Made by a program: the position numbers and the translations under genes. DNA of 24,733 nt, taken from assembly GCA_046594105.1 (NCBI GenBank), contig JBKJQB010000027.1:1-24733 (forward strand), given 5' to 3'. This document shows positions 7,131 through 15,083 of this stretch, in pieces. This DNA is from JBDSGC01 sp046594105. GTDB lineage: Bacteria > Acidobacteriota > Thermoanaerobaculia > Gp7-AA8. Within the stretch, counting starts at the first letter, position 1; the number at the start of each line of letters is the position of its first letter. The notes under the pieces are model-generated. The model saw only the letters and a program-made list of their open reading frames with translations. It made no database searches and had not been told where the DNA came from.

Positions 7131-10100
7131 ATGAAACCACAAGAGCCCATCCCTCATAACTACCCGATGCGTCGATTGAACCTGATCTTCGCAGGGTCGA
7201 GCCTCGTCCTGCTGATGACCACCGGTCTGATCGTGGGCTACGACTACGTGCGCGGATGGAAGTGGTTCCAGCGCGAGTTTCTGCGCATGCAGAGAGAGCG
7301 CATCCAGCAGGATATGGGCGTGGCCGAGAAGGAATCCAACAAGGCCCAGCTCGCGCAGCTCGACGTGCAGGCCCGGGCGAACCAGGTGGAGATCGCCCGT
7401 CATCGTCAGCAGTACCTGCTGGCGCAGAAAGACGTCGATTCCTGGGAGGGCAAGCACTACGCGGCCGACCAGGACTATCGTTTCGCCAAGGCCAGCCTGG
7501 ACGCCCAGCGCTACAACGCCGAGACCTCCGTGGTCCAGAAACGCGACGACGCCAGAGAGCAACTCGCCGAGTACAAGCGGCAGGAGCAGCACGTCAACGA
7601 CCTGCAGCTGCGACTGCAGGACGTGACCCGCGCTCGCGACGCGTCGCGAGCGCGAGTCGATCAGTGGTTGAAGAAGGTCACGGAAGAGGAAGACCAGCGC
7701 AAGCAGCTGACCGCTTCGATGGTTCTCCTCAACAAGCAGCTGGCCACCGTCTCTGAGAATGGCGCGTTCAAGATCCTGAACTCGCCGATGCTCGATTTCG
7801 TCAGTCCCACGTTCAAGGTCGATCAGGTGGTCCTCTCCGATCTGTTCGTGGAGATGAACTACATGAGCGTGCCTCGCGTCGATCGCTGCATGACCTGTCA
7901 TCAGGCCATGGACCGTCCCGGCTTCGAGTCGAAAAAAGAAGCGGCGCGCATGACGAAGGAGATCCAGGGAAAACTCGACTCCTGGGAAATCTCCACGCCG
8001 GAAAAGCGGAAGGACGCCGAGGATCGGATCGTCGCGCTCAAGCGGACCGCCGAACAGTCAGACGACAAGGAAGTGCTCAACCCCTGGCGGACCCACCCCC
8101 GTCTGGACACGTTCGTGGGATCGGCTTCGCCCCATCCGCTGCTCGAGTACGGCTGCACCTCCTGCCATCGCGGTCAGGACCGGGCCACGGAGTTCGGGCG
8201 CGCCGGTCACGTGCCGGCCAGCCCCAAGATGGAGCATCGCTGGTCGCAGCGCTCGTGGATGACACTTGGTTTCTTTCCCACGCCAGGAGACATGGCCAAA
8301 CGCCACTGGGGCTTCGAGGAGAATCCCTACAACGAGACGCCGATGTATCCCCGCCAGCACTACGAAGCGGGTTGCATCAAGTGCCATTCCGGCCAGATGA
8401 CGGTCGACGGCGGAGAGTCGATCACCAAGGCCACCGCGACCGTCGAGCTGTACGGTTGCTACGCCTGCCACAAGATCAGCGACTGGCGCTTCACCGATCT
8501 GCGCAAGCCGGGTCCCGATCTCAACGGCATCGCCGAGAAGACCACGCCGCAGTGGGCCATCCGCTGGATCGCCGAGCCGCATGCCTTCCGCTCCACCACC
8601 CGCATGCCGTCGTTCTTCTATCAGCGGAACATGATCGATCCGGCCGTGGTGCCGGCAGTCGATCTCGCCCAGAACGTGAAGTATCAGGACGCCGAAGTCC
8701 ATGCCATCGTCTCCTACCTCTTCGCCAGGTCCACCCATCGCGTCTGGCAGGCGCCGGCAGCGGGTGATGCGGGCCGCGGCAAGCAGATCGTTTCCAGTGT
8801 CGGCTGCCTGGCCTGTCACATCGACAGCGAGTTCGTGCAGAAGAAGGCGGGGGAGAAGGACATCCCCGACACCGGCTTCGGCCCGGTTCCCGCGGGATTC
8901 CGTCGTGCCCGCCGCGATGACTATCCGCTGGAACGCAACTTCGGCTTCAACCTCGCCGGTGTGGGAACCAAGACCCATCCCGGATGGGTCTACAACTGGG
9001 TCAAGAATCCGAAGAACTACTATCCCGATGCGCCGATGCCGTCGCTGCGTCTCTCGGACGCAGAAGCGTCCGACGTCACCGCCTACCTCATGTCGCTGCA
9101 GAAGCCGCAGTTCCTGCAGACACCGGTGCGCAACGTCGATCCCAAAGCGGTTCACGACCTGGCCAAGTCCTACCTGATCAACACGCTCAGCGACCGCGAT
9201 GCCGAGACGAAGCTCCGCACCATGCCCATGGATGCCCAGCTGGTCTACCTCGGCCAGCGCTCCATCGAGAAGTACGGCTGCTACTCCTGCCACAACATCA
9301 AGGGCTTTGAAGGCCTCAAGCCGATCGGCACCGAGCTGACCATCGAGGGATCGAAGGCCCTCCACCTGTTCGACTTCGGCTTCGCGCACTCGTACAAGGC
9401 GGAAGACGGCAAGGAAGAGCACGTCCAGCACAGCGTTTCCTCGTGGATCTACAACAAGCTTCGCAATCCGAGGGTCTACGACGACGAGCGGGCCAAGAGC
9501 TACAACGACAAGCTCAAGATGCCGAACTTCCACATGTCGCAGGACGAGGCGCTGCGAATCACCACCGTGGTCCTCGGACTGACCAAGGATCGGGTGGGCG
9601 AGGCCAAGCTGGCTGCGCGGGATCCGCACATGCGGTTGATCGAAGAGGGACGGAAGCGCGTCTCACAACACAACTGCCGCGGTTGCCATGTGGTGGATGG
9701 AAGCGGTCGGGCCATCGCCAGCACCATCGCCGATGAAAACTTCCTTCCGCCGAATCTCTCGCCGGAAGGCGCGCGTGCCCAGTCGGTGTTCCTGTTCAAC
9801 TTCCTCAAAGATCCGACGGTCATGAAGATCCGCCCCTGGATGAACGTGCGGATGCCGACCTTCCACTTCACGGATGAGGAGGCCAACACGCTGGTGACCT
9901 ACTTCGCGGAAGAGGGGAAAGGCGCAGCGTTCGACACCTCGCGCGGTCTGGCTCCGTTGCCGAAGAATGTGGCCATCGGCAAGACCGTCTTCGCCATGCT
10001 GCGCTGCGCGCAATGCCACGCCATCAACCCGGTCAGCCCGGAGAATCCTCCGGTGCCGAACGTGGCGGACTCCACTGCACTCGCTCCGAACCTGACCATG

Positions 10101-10517
10101 GCCCGGCTGCGTCTGCGGCATGAATGGATCGCCGACTGGATCCGCCGCCCGAATGAGATGATCCCCGGCACGCGCATGCCCACGAATTTTCCTCGCGATC
10201 CGGCCACCGGCGGCTTCCAGTCGCCTCTGGCCAACGCGCTCGATGCCCCGCAGTTTGCGCAATACCGCACGGCACTGCTGCCCATGTTCGGCAATGACGA
10301 GAAGCAGATGAAGGCGTCCATGGGCGACGCGGTGGCCCTGAGTGAGTTTCTGAGAGACTACATCTGGAGCATCGGCGTCGAGCAGATGCGCGCAGCAGCA
10401 CCGAATGGCCAGGCGCCGGCGTTCCGGCTGCCGCAGCCGCCGTCGCTTCCGCAGGTCACTCCTGCGAAGTCGACCCGCAACGACCGCGGAGTGGTCGGGA
10501 GCAGTCCGGGAAAATAA
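7131..10517 (+). CDS. Octaheme cytochrome c with N-terminal anchor and coiled coil
   Basis: An exceptionally long (1128 residues) c-type cytochrome. Residues about 15-38 form a transmembrane anchor and about 50-215 a highly charged Gln/Glu/Arg-rich coiled coil. Eight CxxCH heme-binding motifs follow, starting at residues 253, 342, 415, 443, 559, 717, 849 and 959. Several hemes are followed by GxxLxGIxxK- or PNLS/PDAPMPSLR-type segments typical of mono- and diheme cytochrome c domains, so it looks like serial cytochrome c modules on a stalk. It should be periplasmic. No cytochrome c1 or f gene is present and this gene directly follows cytochrome b, so it is the likely electron acceptor of the Rieske protein. 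The C-terminus is Pro-rich. Confidence 0.9.
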   Translation: MKPQEPIPHNYPMRRLNLIFAGSSLVLLMTTGLIVGYDYVRGWKWFQREFLRMQRERIQQDMGVAEKESNKAQLAQLDVQARANQVEIARHRQQYLLAQKDVDSWEGKHYAADQDYRFAKASLDAQRYNAETSVVQKRDDAREQLAEYKRQEQHVNDLQLRLQDVTRARDASRARVDQWLKKVTEEEDQRKQLTASMVLLNKQLATVSENGAFKILNSPMLDFVSPTFKVDQVVLSDLFVEMNYMSVPRVDRCMTCHQAMDRPGFESKKEAARMTKEIQGKLDSWEISTPEKRKDAEDRIVALKRTAEQSDDKEVLNPWRTHPRLDTFVGSASPHPLLEYGCTSCHRGQDRATEFGRAGHVPASPKMEHRWSQRSWMTLGFFPTPGDMAKRHWGFEENPYNETPMYPRQHYEAGCIKCHSGQMTVDGGESITKATATVELYGCYACHKISDWRFTDLRKPGPDLNGIAEKTTPQWAIRWIAEPHAFRSTTRMPSFFYQRNMIDPAVVPAVDLAQNVKYQDAEVHAIVSYLFARSTHRVWQAPAAGDAGRGKQIVSSVGCLACHIDSEFVQKKAGEKDIPDTGFGPVPAGFRRARRDDYPLERNFGFNLAGVGTKTHPGWVYNWVKNPKNYYPDAPMPSLRLSDAEASDVTAYLMSLQKPQFLQTPVRNVDPKAVHDLAKSYLINTLSDRDAETKLRTMPMDAQLVYLGQRSIEKYGCYSCHNIKGFEGLKPIGTELTIEGSKALHLFDFGFAHSYKAEDGKEEHVQHSVSSWIYNKLRNPRVYDDERAKSYNDKLKMPNFHMSQDEALRITTVVLGLTKDRVGEAKLAARDPHMRLIEEGRKRVSQHNCRGCHVVDGSGRAIASTIADENFLPPNLSPEGARAQSVFLFNFLKDPTVMKIRPWMNVRMPTFHFTDEEANTLVTYFAEEGKGAAFDTSRGLAPLPKNVAIGKTVFAMLRCAQCHAINPVSPENPPVPNVADSTALAPNLTMARLRLRHEWIADWIRRPNEMIPGTRMPTNFPRDPATGGFQSPLANALDAPQFAQYRTALLPMFGNDEKQMKASMGDAVALSEFLRDYIWSIGVEQMRAAAPNGQAPAFRLPQPPSLPQVTPAKSTRNDRGVVGSSPGK

Positions 10518-10528
10518 TCAGCAATTGG

Positions 10529-10550
10529 GCACAGACACTCTTGTCTGCGC
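10529..10550 (+). terminator. Hairpin between octaheme cytochrome and cupredoxin genes
   Basis: CAGACA (10532-10537) pairs with TGTCTG (10542-10547) around a CTCT loop. The stem extends by GC pairs across one mismatch and is followed by TTTC. The T-run is short, so attenuation or an RNA-processing site is as likely as termination. Confidence 0.35.
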
Positions 10551-10579
10551 TTTCAACACGGAGACAGGAAGCAATGACC

Positions 10580-11401
10580 ATGAAGAAGTTTCTCTCGATG
10601 ATGTTCGCCTGCACATTCGTACTGGCACTGGCCTGCGGCAAGGGAAAAGAAGCCTCCCGCGAGGATCAGGGTGAGGATGACGAAGACGTTCGCACCACCA
10701 CCGTGGCCTCCAGCACAGAGAGTGGCGCTGCTGCTCCCGCCGCGGCCGCCCCGGTCTCCGCCGATGCGGCTACTCTCACCGGAAGCGTCAAACTCGACGG
10801 CGCTGCCCCGAAGATGAACGCCATCCAGATGTCGGCCGACCCGTACTGCCAGTCGCAGCACGCCGCAGCGGCCATGGATCAGGACGTCGTGGTCGGCGCC
10901 GCTGGCGAACTGGCCAACGTCTTCGTCTACATCAAGGAAGTCAAAGGCAATTTCCCCGCTCCCTCCACGCCGGTCCTGCTCGACCAGAAGGGCTGTCAGT
11001 ACCAGCCGCACGTCAATGCGGTGATGGTCGGCCAGCCGCTGCAGATCCGCAATGACGACCAGACGCTGCACAACGTCCACGCCATGCCGGCCGTCAACTC
11101 CCAGTTCAACGAAGGGCAGCCCGTGCAGGGGATGATCTCCACCAAGAAATTCGACAAGGCGGAGATCACTCCGTTCAAAGTGAAGTGCGACGTGCATGGA
11201 TGGATGAAGTCCTACATGGCCGTCATGCCGCATCCGTTCTTCGCGGTCTCCCAGGCCAACGGAACGTTCACCATCCCCAACCTGCCGCCGGGGCAGTACA
11301 CAGTGATCGCGTGGCACGAGAAGTTCGGACAGTCGGAGCAGCAGGTTACCGTCGGCGCGAAAGAGTCGAAGGCGCTGACCTTCACGTTCAAGGCGTCGTA
11401 G
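10580..11401 (+). CDS. Cupredoxin-like periplasmic lipoprotein
   Basis: 273 residues from the ATG at 10580. AGGAAG (10566-10571) lies 8 bases upstream, which favours this start over the ATG at 10574. The N-terminus is a lipoprotein-type signal (hydrophobic stretch ending LALAC, C19), followed by an acidic, then Ala/Pro-rich linker. The folded part has a cupredoxin-like copper signature: LHNVHA (H164) upstream, then C203-x-x-H206-x-x-M209 (CDVHGWM), the type 1 copper Cys-His-Met pattern. A C-terminal beta-sandwich segment (NGTFTIPNLPPGQYTVIAWHEK) resembles carboxypeptidase-regulatory-like folds. It probably carries electrons or copper between the bc-type complex and the oxidase encoded on either side. 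Which of these cannot be settled from sequence. Confidence 0.75.
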   Translation: MKKFLSMMFACTFVLALACGKGKEASREDQGEDDEDVRTTTVASSTESGAAAPAAAAPVSADAATLTGSVKLDGAAPKMNAIQMSADPYCQSQHAAAAMDQDVVVGAAGELANVFVYIKEVKGNFPAPSTPVLLDQKGCQYQPHVNAVMVGQPLQIRNDDQTLHNVHAMPAVNSQFNEGQPVQGMISTKKFDKAEITPFKVKCDVHGWMKSYMAVMPHPFFAVSQANGTFTIPNLPPGQYTVIAWHEKFGQSEQQVTVGAKESKALTFTFKAS

Positions 11402-11454
11402 GGTTGCTCGGCAGTATGAGTGCATGTTGAACTGACACACTGCCCCGTTGAGTT

Positions 11455-11520
11455 CCCTCTCCCCGCCGCAGCGGGGAAAGGGTCCGCGAGGGGTTCTTCT
11501 TTCGAGTCGTAAGGACCCCT
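11455..11520 (+). terminator. Two adjacent hairpins between the cupredoxin gene and coxI
   Basis: TCCCCGC/GCGGGGA (11460-11477, loop CGCA) extends to about 12-13 base pairs with one mismatch. A second stem pairs AGGGGTTC (11489-11496) with GGACCCCT (11513-11520). No T-tract follows. The 225-base gap (11402-11626) otherwise shows no gene. These may be transcript-processing signals or remnants of a dispersed palindromic repeat. Confidence 0.4.
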
Positions 11521-11613
11521 CATCCGCTTTTGGAACTCGGTTGGGAAAGATTTCGCAAGATTTCAGAGGATGACGGCAGGTCGCAACCAACGTGGTCATC
11601 AGCAGCAGCAATC

Positions 11614-11619
11614 AAGGAG
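11614..11619 (+). promoter_or_regulatory. Ribosome binding site setting the coxI start
   Basis: AAGGAG, 7 bases before a GTG at 11627. This is among the best Shine-Dalgarno matches in the window and argues for that GTG over the upstream ATG (11570) or the internal ATG (11666). Confidence 0.65.
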
Positions 11620-11626
11620 CTCGTGC

Positions 11627-13543
11627 GTGGGACTGAGACGACAGGTCCGAGTTGGCACCCAGTGGATGTACGCCGATGAGGCGTGGAAGGCGCTCAAGGA
11701 AGCGGAGAGACTCTTCCGCGATGAAGAGCGCCAGGAGGGCGGCGGCCATCAGCTCCCCTTTCACCGCAAGTGGTTGTTCTCCGTCGACCACAAGGTGATC
11801 GGGCTGCAGTACGGCTTCACCGCACTCTGCTTCCTGCTCTTCGGCTTCTGCCTGATGATCCTCATGCGCCTGCAGCTGGGCTGGCCGGGACATGCGTTCC
11901 CCCTGGCCATGAAGCTTCTCGGCGAGACGCGCGCGCCGGGAGGGATCCTGCTCCCCGAGGCTTACAACCAGCTCGGCGCGATGCACGGGACCATCATGGT
12001 GTTCCTGGGGATCGTGCCGCTCGCGGTCGGTGCGTTTGGAAACTATCTGGTGCCGCTGATGATCGGCGCCCCCGACATGGCGTTCCCGAAACTCAACATG
12101 GCCAGCTTCTGGTGCTACGTGCCGGGCGGCCTGATCATGCTGGCCAGCTTCGCGGTTCCCGGCGGCACGGCCAACTCCGGCTGGACCTCCTATCCGCCGC
12201 TGTCCAACATCGCCACGCAGGGCCAGACCTGGTGGCTGATCGGGATGGTGTTTCTGATCACGTCATCGCTGCTCGGATCGGTGAACTTCATCGTCACCAT
12301 CCTGCAGTTGCGGGCCAAGGGCATGTCGTTCATGCGCCTTCCCTTCTTCGTTCACGCCCAGCTGGTGACGTCGTTCCTGCTGCTGCTGGCCTTCCCCGCG
12401 CTGGAGGCTGCGGCCATCCTGCAGATGATGGATCGCCTCGCCGGAACGAGCTTCTTCATGCCCTCCGGTCTGGTCATCAGCGGCCAGCTTCTCCACAACG
12501 CCGGCGGCGGCAACCCGCTGCTCTGGCAGCATCTGTTCTGGTTCCTGGCTCACCCTGAGGTGTACGTGCTGATTCTGCCGGCGATGGGAATCGTCGCGGA
12601 GATCATCGCCAACAACACCCGCAAGAGCCTGTGGGGCTACCGGTCGATGGTCTTCGCCACGATCTTCCTCGGATTCATGTCGTTCGTGGTGTGGGCGCAC
12701 CACATGTTCCTGACCGGCATGGGCACCACCATCAGCGCCTTCTTCCAGACCACCACCATGATCATCTCCATTCCGTCGGTGGTCATCCTCAGCTCGCTCT
12801 TCATCACGCTGTGGGGCGGATCGATCCGGTTCAACGTCCCCATGCTGTTCGCCCTGGCCTTTCTGCCGATGTTCGGCATCGGCGGCCTGACCGGACTGCC
12901 GCTGGGGCTTGCTGCCGCCGACATCCATCTGCACGACACCTATTACGTGATCGGTCACTTCCACTACGTGGTGGCGCCGGGGACGATCTTCGCGATGTTC
13001 GCCGGGATCTACTACTGGTTCCCCAAAGTCACCGGTCGCAAGCTCAACGAGTTCTGGGGCCGGGTGCACTTCTTCGTCTCCTTCCTCTGCATCAACGGGA
13101 TCTTCTTCCCGATGTTCATCCAGGGGCTGGCCGGAGTCTCCCGCCGGCTGTACGACGGCGGATTGCAGTACGAGCACGCCAAGGCCGTGGCCTCGCAGAC
13201 CAACCCGTTCATGTCGATCTGTGCGATCGGCCTGCTGGTCGCGCAGATCCCCTTCGTGATCAATTTCTTCTGGAACTCGATCGCCGCCCTGCGCAACCAT
13301 CGCGACGCCGACGCGAACCCGTGGCAGGCCACCACGATGGACTGGGCCGCCACCACCTCGCCTCCGCTGGCTCACGGCAACTTCGCGGTGACGCCGGTGG
13401 TCTATCGGGGACCGTACGATTACAGCATTCCGGGCGATCCGACCGGATACATCCCGCAGCACATTCCGGATACCGATGTTCGCATCGAGCCTCCCGGCGG
13501 CGGGATGCTGCCGGTCCATGCCGCGGCGCAGAGGGAGATGTAG
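11627..13543 (+). CDS. coxA: Cytochrome c oxidase subunit I (A-family heme-copper oxidase)
   Basis: The catalytic subunit reduces O2 and pumps protons in the cytoplasmic membrane. It has 638 residues from the GTG at 11627. Low-spin heme a ligands are H120 (GAMHGTIMVF) and H446, and the high-spin heme a3 ligand is H444 (VIGHFHYVV). CuB ligands are H309, H358 and H359; Y313 in HPEVY is the His-Tyr cross-link tyrosine. The D-channel Asp (IGAPDMAFP, D150) and Glu (HPEVY, E311) are present. The helix VIII segment reads MIISIPSVVILSSLF where the family has IPTGxKVF, so the K-channel Lys is replaced by Ile387. The N-terminal 45 residues are a polar extension. coxIII begins 3 bases after the stop. 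Confidence 0.95.
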   Translation: MGLRRQVRVGTQWMYADEAWKALKEAERLFRDEERQEGGGHQLPFHRKWLFSVDHKVIGLQYGFTALCFLLFGFCLMILMRLQLGWPGHAFPLAMKLLGETRAPGGILLPEAYNQLGAMHGTIMVFLGIVPLAVGAFGNYLVPLMIGAPDMAFPKLNMASFWCYVPGGLIMLASFAVPGGTANSGWTSYPPLSNIATQGQTWWLIGMVFLITSSLLGSVNFIVTILQLRAKGMSFMRLPFFVHAQLVTSFLLLLAFPALEAAAILQMMDRLAGTSFFMPSGLVISGQLLHNAGGGNPLLWQHLFWFLAHPEVYVLILPAMGIVAEIIANNTRKSLWGYRSMVFATIFLGFMSFVVWAHHMFLTGMGTTISAFFQTTTMIISIPSVVILSSLFITLWGGSIRFNVPMLFALAFLPMFGIGGLTGLPLGLAAADIHLHDTYYVIGHFHYVVAPGTIFAMFAGIYYWFPKVTGRKLNEFWGRVHFFVSFLCINGIFFPMFIQGLAGVSRRLYDGGLQYEHAKAVASQTNPFMSICAIGLLVAQIPFVINFFWNSIAALRNHRDADANPWQATTMDWAATTSPPLAHGNFAVTPVVYRGPYDYSIPGDPTGYIPQHIPDTDVRIEPPGGGMLPVHAAAQREM

Positions 13544-13546
13544 CCG

Positions 13547-14176
13547 ATGGACGCACACGCGCACGCACACGCCGCCCACGCCGAGCTGGAGATTCCGTTC
13601 AACGTGCATCCCCGTCCGGACACGGGGCTGTACAACGCCAAGCTCGGCATCTGGCTCTTCCTGGCCTCGGAAGTCATGCTCTTCGGAGCGCTCTTCTCGT
13701 CCTACATCCTGCTGCGCACCGGCGCAGCGACCTGGCCCCGAGGGTGGGAGTTTCTCAATGTCCCTCTGGCCACCTTCAACACCTTCATCCTCATCTGCTC
13801 CAGCGTGACGGTGATCCGGGCCTGGTCGTTTCTTCGGCTGGGCGACTTGAAGACCGGTCGGAGATACATCGGCGCGACGCTGCTCTGCGCGTTGACCTTC
13901 CTGGTGGTTAAGGGTTTCGAGTACGGCCACGAATTCGCCGAGGGTCGTTTCCCCCGTGAAAACAACTTCATGGCCATTTACTTCACCCTCACCGGCTTGC
14001 ACGGGCTGCACATCCTGGGCGGCATGGTCGTGTTTGCCTACCTGATGGGGCCCGGTGCCAAAATGTGGGAGCACGAGCGAGAGCGCTACACCAATCGCAT
14101 CGAGGTGGTCGGCCTCTACTGGCACTTCGTCGATCTGGTCTGGATCTTTCTGTTCCCGGCGTTGTATCTGATGTAG
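13547..14176 (+). CDS. coxC: Cytochrome c oxidase subunit III
   Basis: A 209-residue membrane protein of the heme-copper oxidase subunit III family, which stabilises the oxidase and helps proton uptake into the D-channel. Recognisable segments are GIWLFLASEVMLFGALFSSYILLR, VVKGFEYGHEF with the family Glu, FTLTGLHGLHILGGM and GLYWHFVDLVWIFLFPALYL. The N-terminus is His/Ala-rich (DAHAHAHAAHAE), possibly a metal-binding tail. It is about 200 residues, the short bacterial form with five helices. It starts 3 bases after coxI, with a purine-rich GAGGGAG inside the coxI end as ribosome binding site. Confidence 0.94.
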   Translation: MDAHAHAHAAHAELEIPFNVHPRPDTGLYNAKLGIWLFLASEVMLFGALFSSYILLRTGAATWPRGWEFLNVPLATFNTFILICSSVTVIRAWSFLRLGDLKTGRRYIGATLLCALTFLVVKGFEYGHEFAEGRFPRENNFMAIYFTLTGLHGLHILGGMVVFAYLMGPGAKMWEHERERYTNRIEVVGLYWHFVDLVWIFLFPALYLM

Positions 14177-14191
14177 CTCAGGAGACTTTGC

Positions 14192-14581
14192 ATGGCCGAC
14201 GCAATCATTGCTGATCCCCTTACGCACGAACCCGAGCTCGCCGGCGTGACCGATCCGAACCTTCATCACGGCCATACGCCGGAGGAGATCCGCCACGAGA
14301 TGCGGGTCTACACCAGGGTCTTCATCGCGCTCGGCGTTGGAACGTTAGCGACGGTGGGTGCATGCTACGGGCTCAAGCTTCCGACGCATACAGCCATCCT
14401 GGTGGCCTTGATCATCGCCTCGATCAAAGCTGGCCTGGTGGCGGCGTTTTTCATGCATCTCATCTCCGAGCGCAAAATCGTCTATTTCGTGTTGGGGCTC
14501 ACCCTGACATTCTTCGGGATCCTGTTATGGCTGCCGGTGCACGACTGGCTCGACAAGTTCGGCAAATACGGTGCTAAGTAG
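14192..14581 (+). CDS. coxD: Cytochrome c oxidase subunit IV (prokaryotic COX4 family)
   Basis: 129 residues with three transmembrane helices and a His-rich soluble N-terminus (DPNLHHGHTPEEIRHEMRVY). The central helix pair with IKAGLVAAFFMHL is the signature of the prokaryotic subunit IV family of aa3/caa3 oxidases, an accessory subunit without cofactors. CAGGAGA lies about 8 bases before the ATG. It follows coxIII by 15 bases in the same operon. Confidence 0.87.
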   Translation: MADAIIADPLTHEPELAGVTDPNLHHGHTPEEIRHEMRVYTRVFIALGVGTLATVGACYGLKLPTHTAILVALIIASIKAGLVAAFFMHLISERKIVYFVLGLTLTFFGILLWLPVHDWLDKFGKYGAK

Positions 14582-14600
14582 CTGCAGGCCCTGACCGCTC

Positions 14601-14801
14601 ATGTCCCTCCGAATCTTCCATCTGGTCTTCATCGTCGCCTCGTTCGGGCTCTCGCTCTTCGTGGTGCTATGGGGATTCCGGGAGTGGCAGCTGACGCACA
14701 GCGGCGGCGCCCTGACCCTGGCCATCGTGTTCCTGCTGTTCGGTGCGGCCCTGGTCGGTTACGGGATGTACGCGGTGAGGAAGCTGAAGGAACTGGCATG
14801 A
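14601..14801 (+). CDS. Small two-helix membrane protein in the oxidase operon
   Basis: A 66-residue hydrophobic protein with two predicted transmembrane helices (about 5-24 and 36-58) joined by a short polar loop (REWQLTHSGG), ending in a basic tail (RKLKELA). No family is recognised. The stop overlaps the next ATG by four bases (ATGA), so it is translationally coupled within the cox operon. By position it could be a small structural or assembly subunit of the oxidase. Codon use and packing support a real gene. Confidence 0.65.
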   Translation: MSLRIFHLVFIVASFGLSLFVVLWGFREWQLTHSGGALTLAIVFLLFGAALVGYGMYAVRKLKELA

Positions 14802-15064
14802 AGCGGATGCGGATCACGGCGCTGCTCGTGGTGGCCATGCTGCTATTGGCCGGGGCGGTCTCTGCCTGCCCGGTCTGCTACGGCAACAACCCGAGTTCGC
14901 CGATCGTGAAGGGATCGAACAACGCCATCCTGTTCATGCTCGGCGTCATCGGATTCGTGCAGCTGGGGTTCATCGCATTGTTCTGGACGTTCTGGCGCCG
15001 GGCCAGCGCGCTGCGGCGCCATCGTGATTCGTTTCGCGTGATTGAGGGGGGAGCGGCGCACTAA
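14798..15064 (+). CDS. Small membrane protein with CPVC motif in the oxidase operon
   Basis: 88 residues from the ATG at 14798, which overlaps the previous stop. A signal-like N-terminus (MKRMRITALLVVAMLLLAGAVSA) is followed at once by CPVCYG. A second hydrophobic helix (about 45-66) and an Arg-rich tail follow. The CPVC pair resembles thiol or metal-binding motifs of copper- and heme-handling proteins; with only one such pair the function is uncertain. It sits just before coxII, so a role in CuA loading or as a small subunit is plausible but is inference. The frame is open further upstream, but only in overlap with the preceding gene. Confidence 0.65.
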   Translation: MKRMRITALLVVAMLLLAGAVSACPVCYGNNPSSPIVKGSNNAILFMLGVIGFVQLGFIALFWTFWRRASALRRHRDSFRVIEGGAAH

Positions 15065-15083
15065 GCGCGCTCACGGAGACAGC

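Noticed and set aside
11570..11626. ATG at 11570 as coxI start
   Set aside because: No ribosome binding site and a Gln/Ser-rich non-conserved peptide; AAGGAG with 7-base spacing supports the GTG at 11627.
12263..14296. Very long open frame on the - strand (677 codons) opposite coxI and coxIII
   Set aside because: It lies antisense to unmistakable oxidase subunits, its product is Gln/Arg/His-rich without domains, and long antisense frames are expected from high third-position GC.
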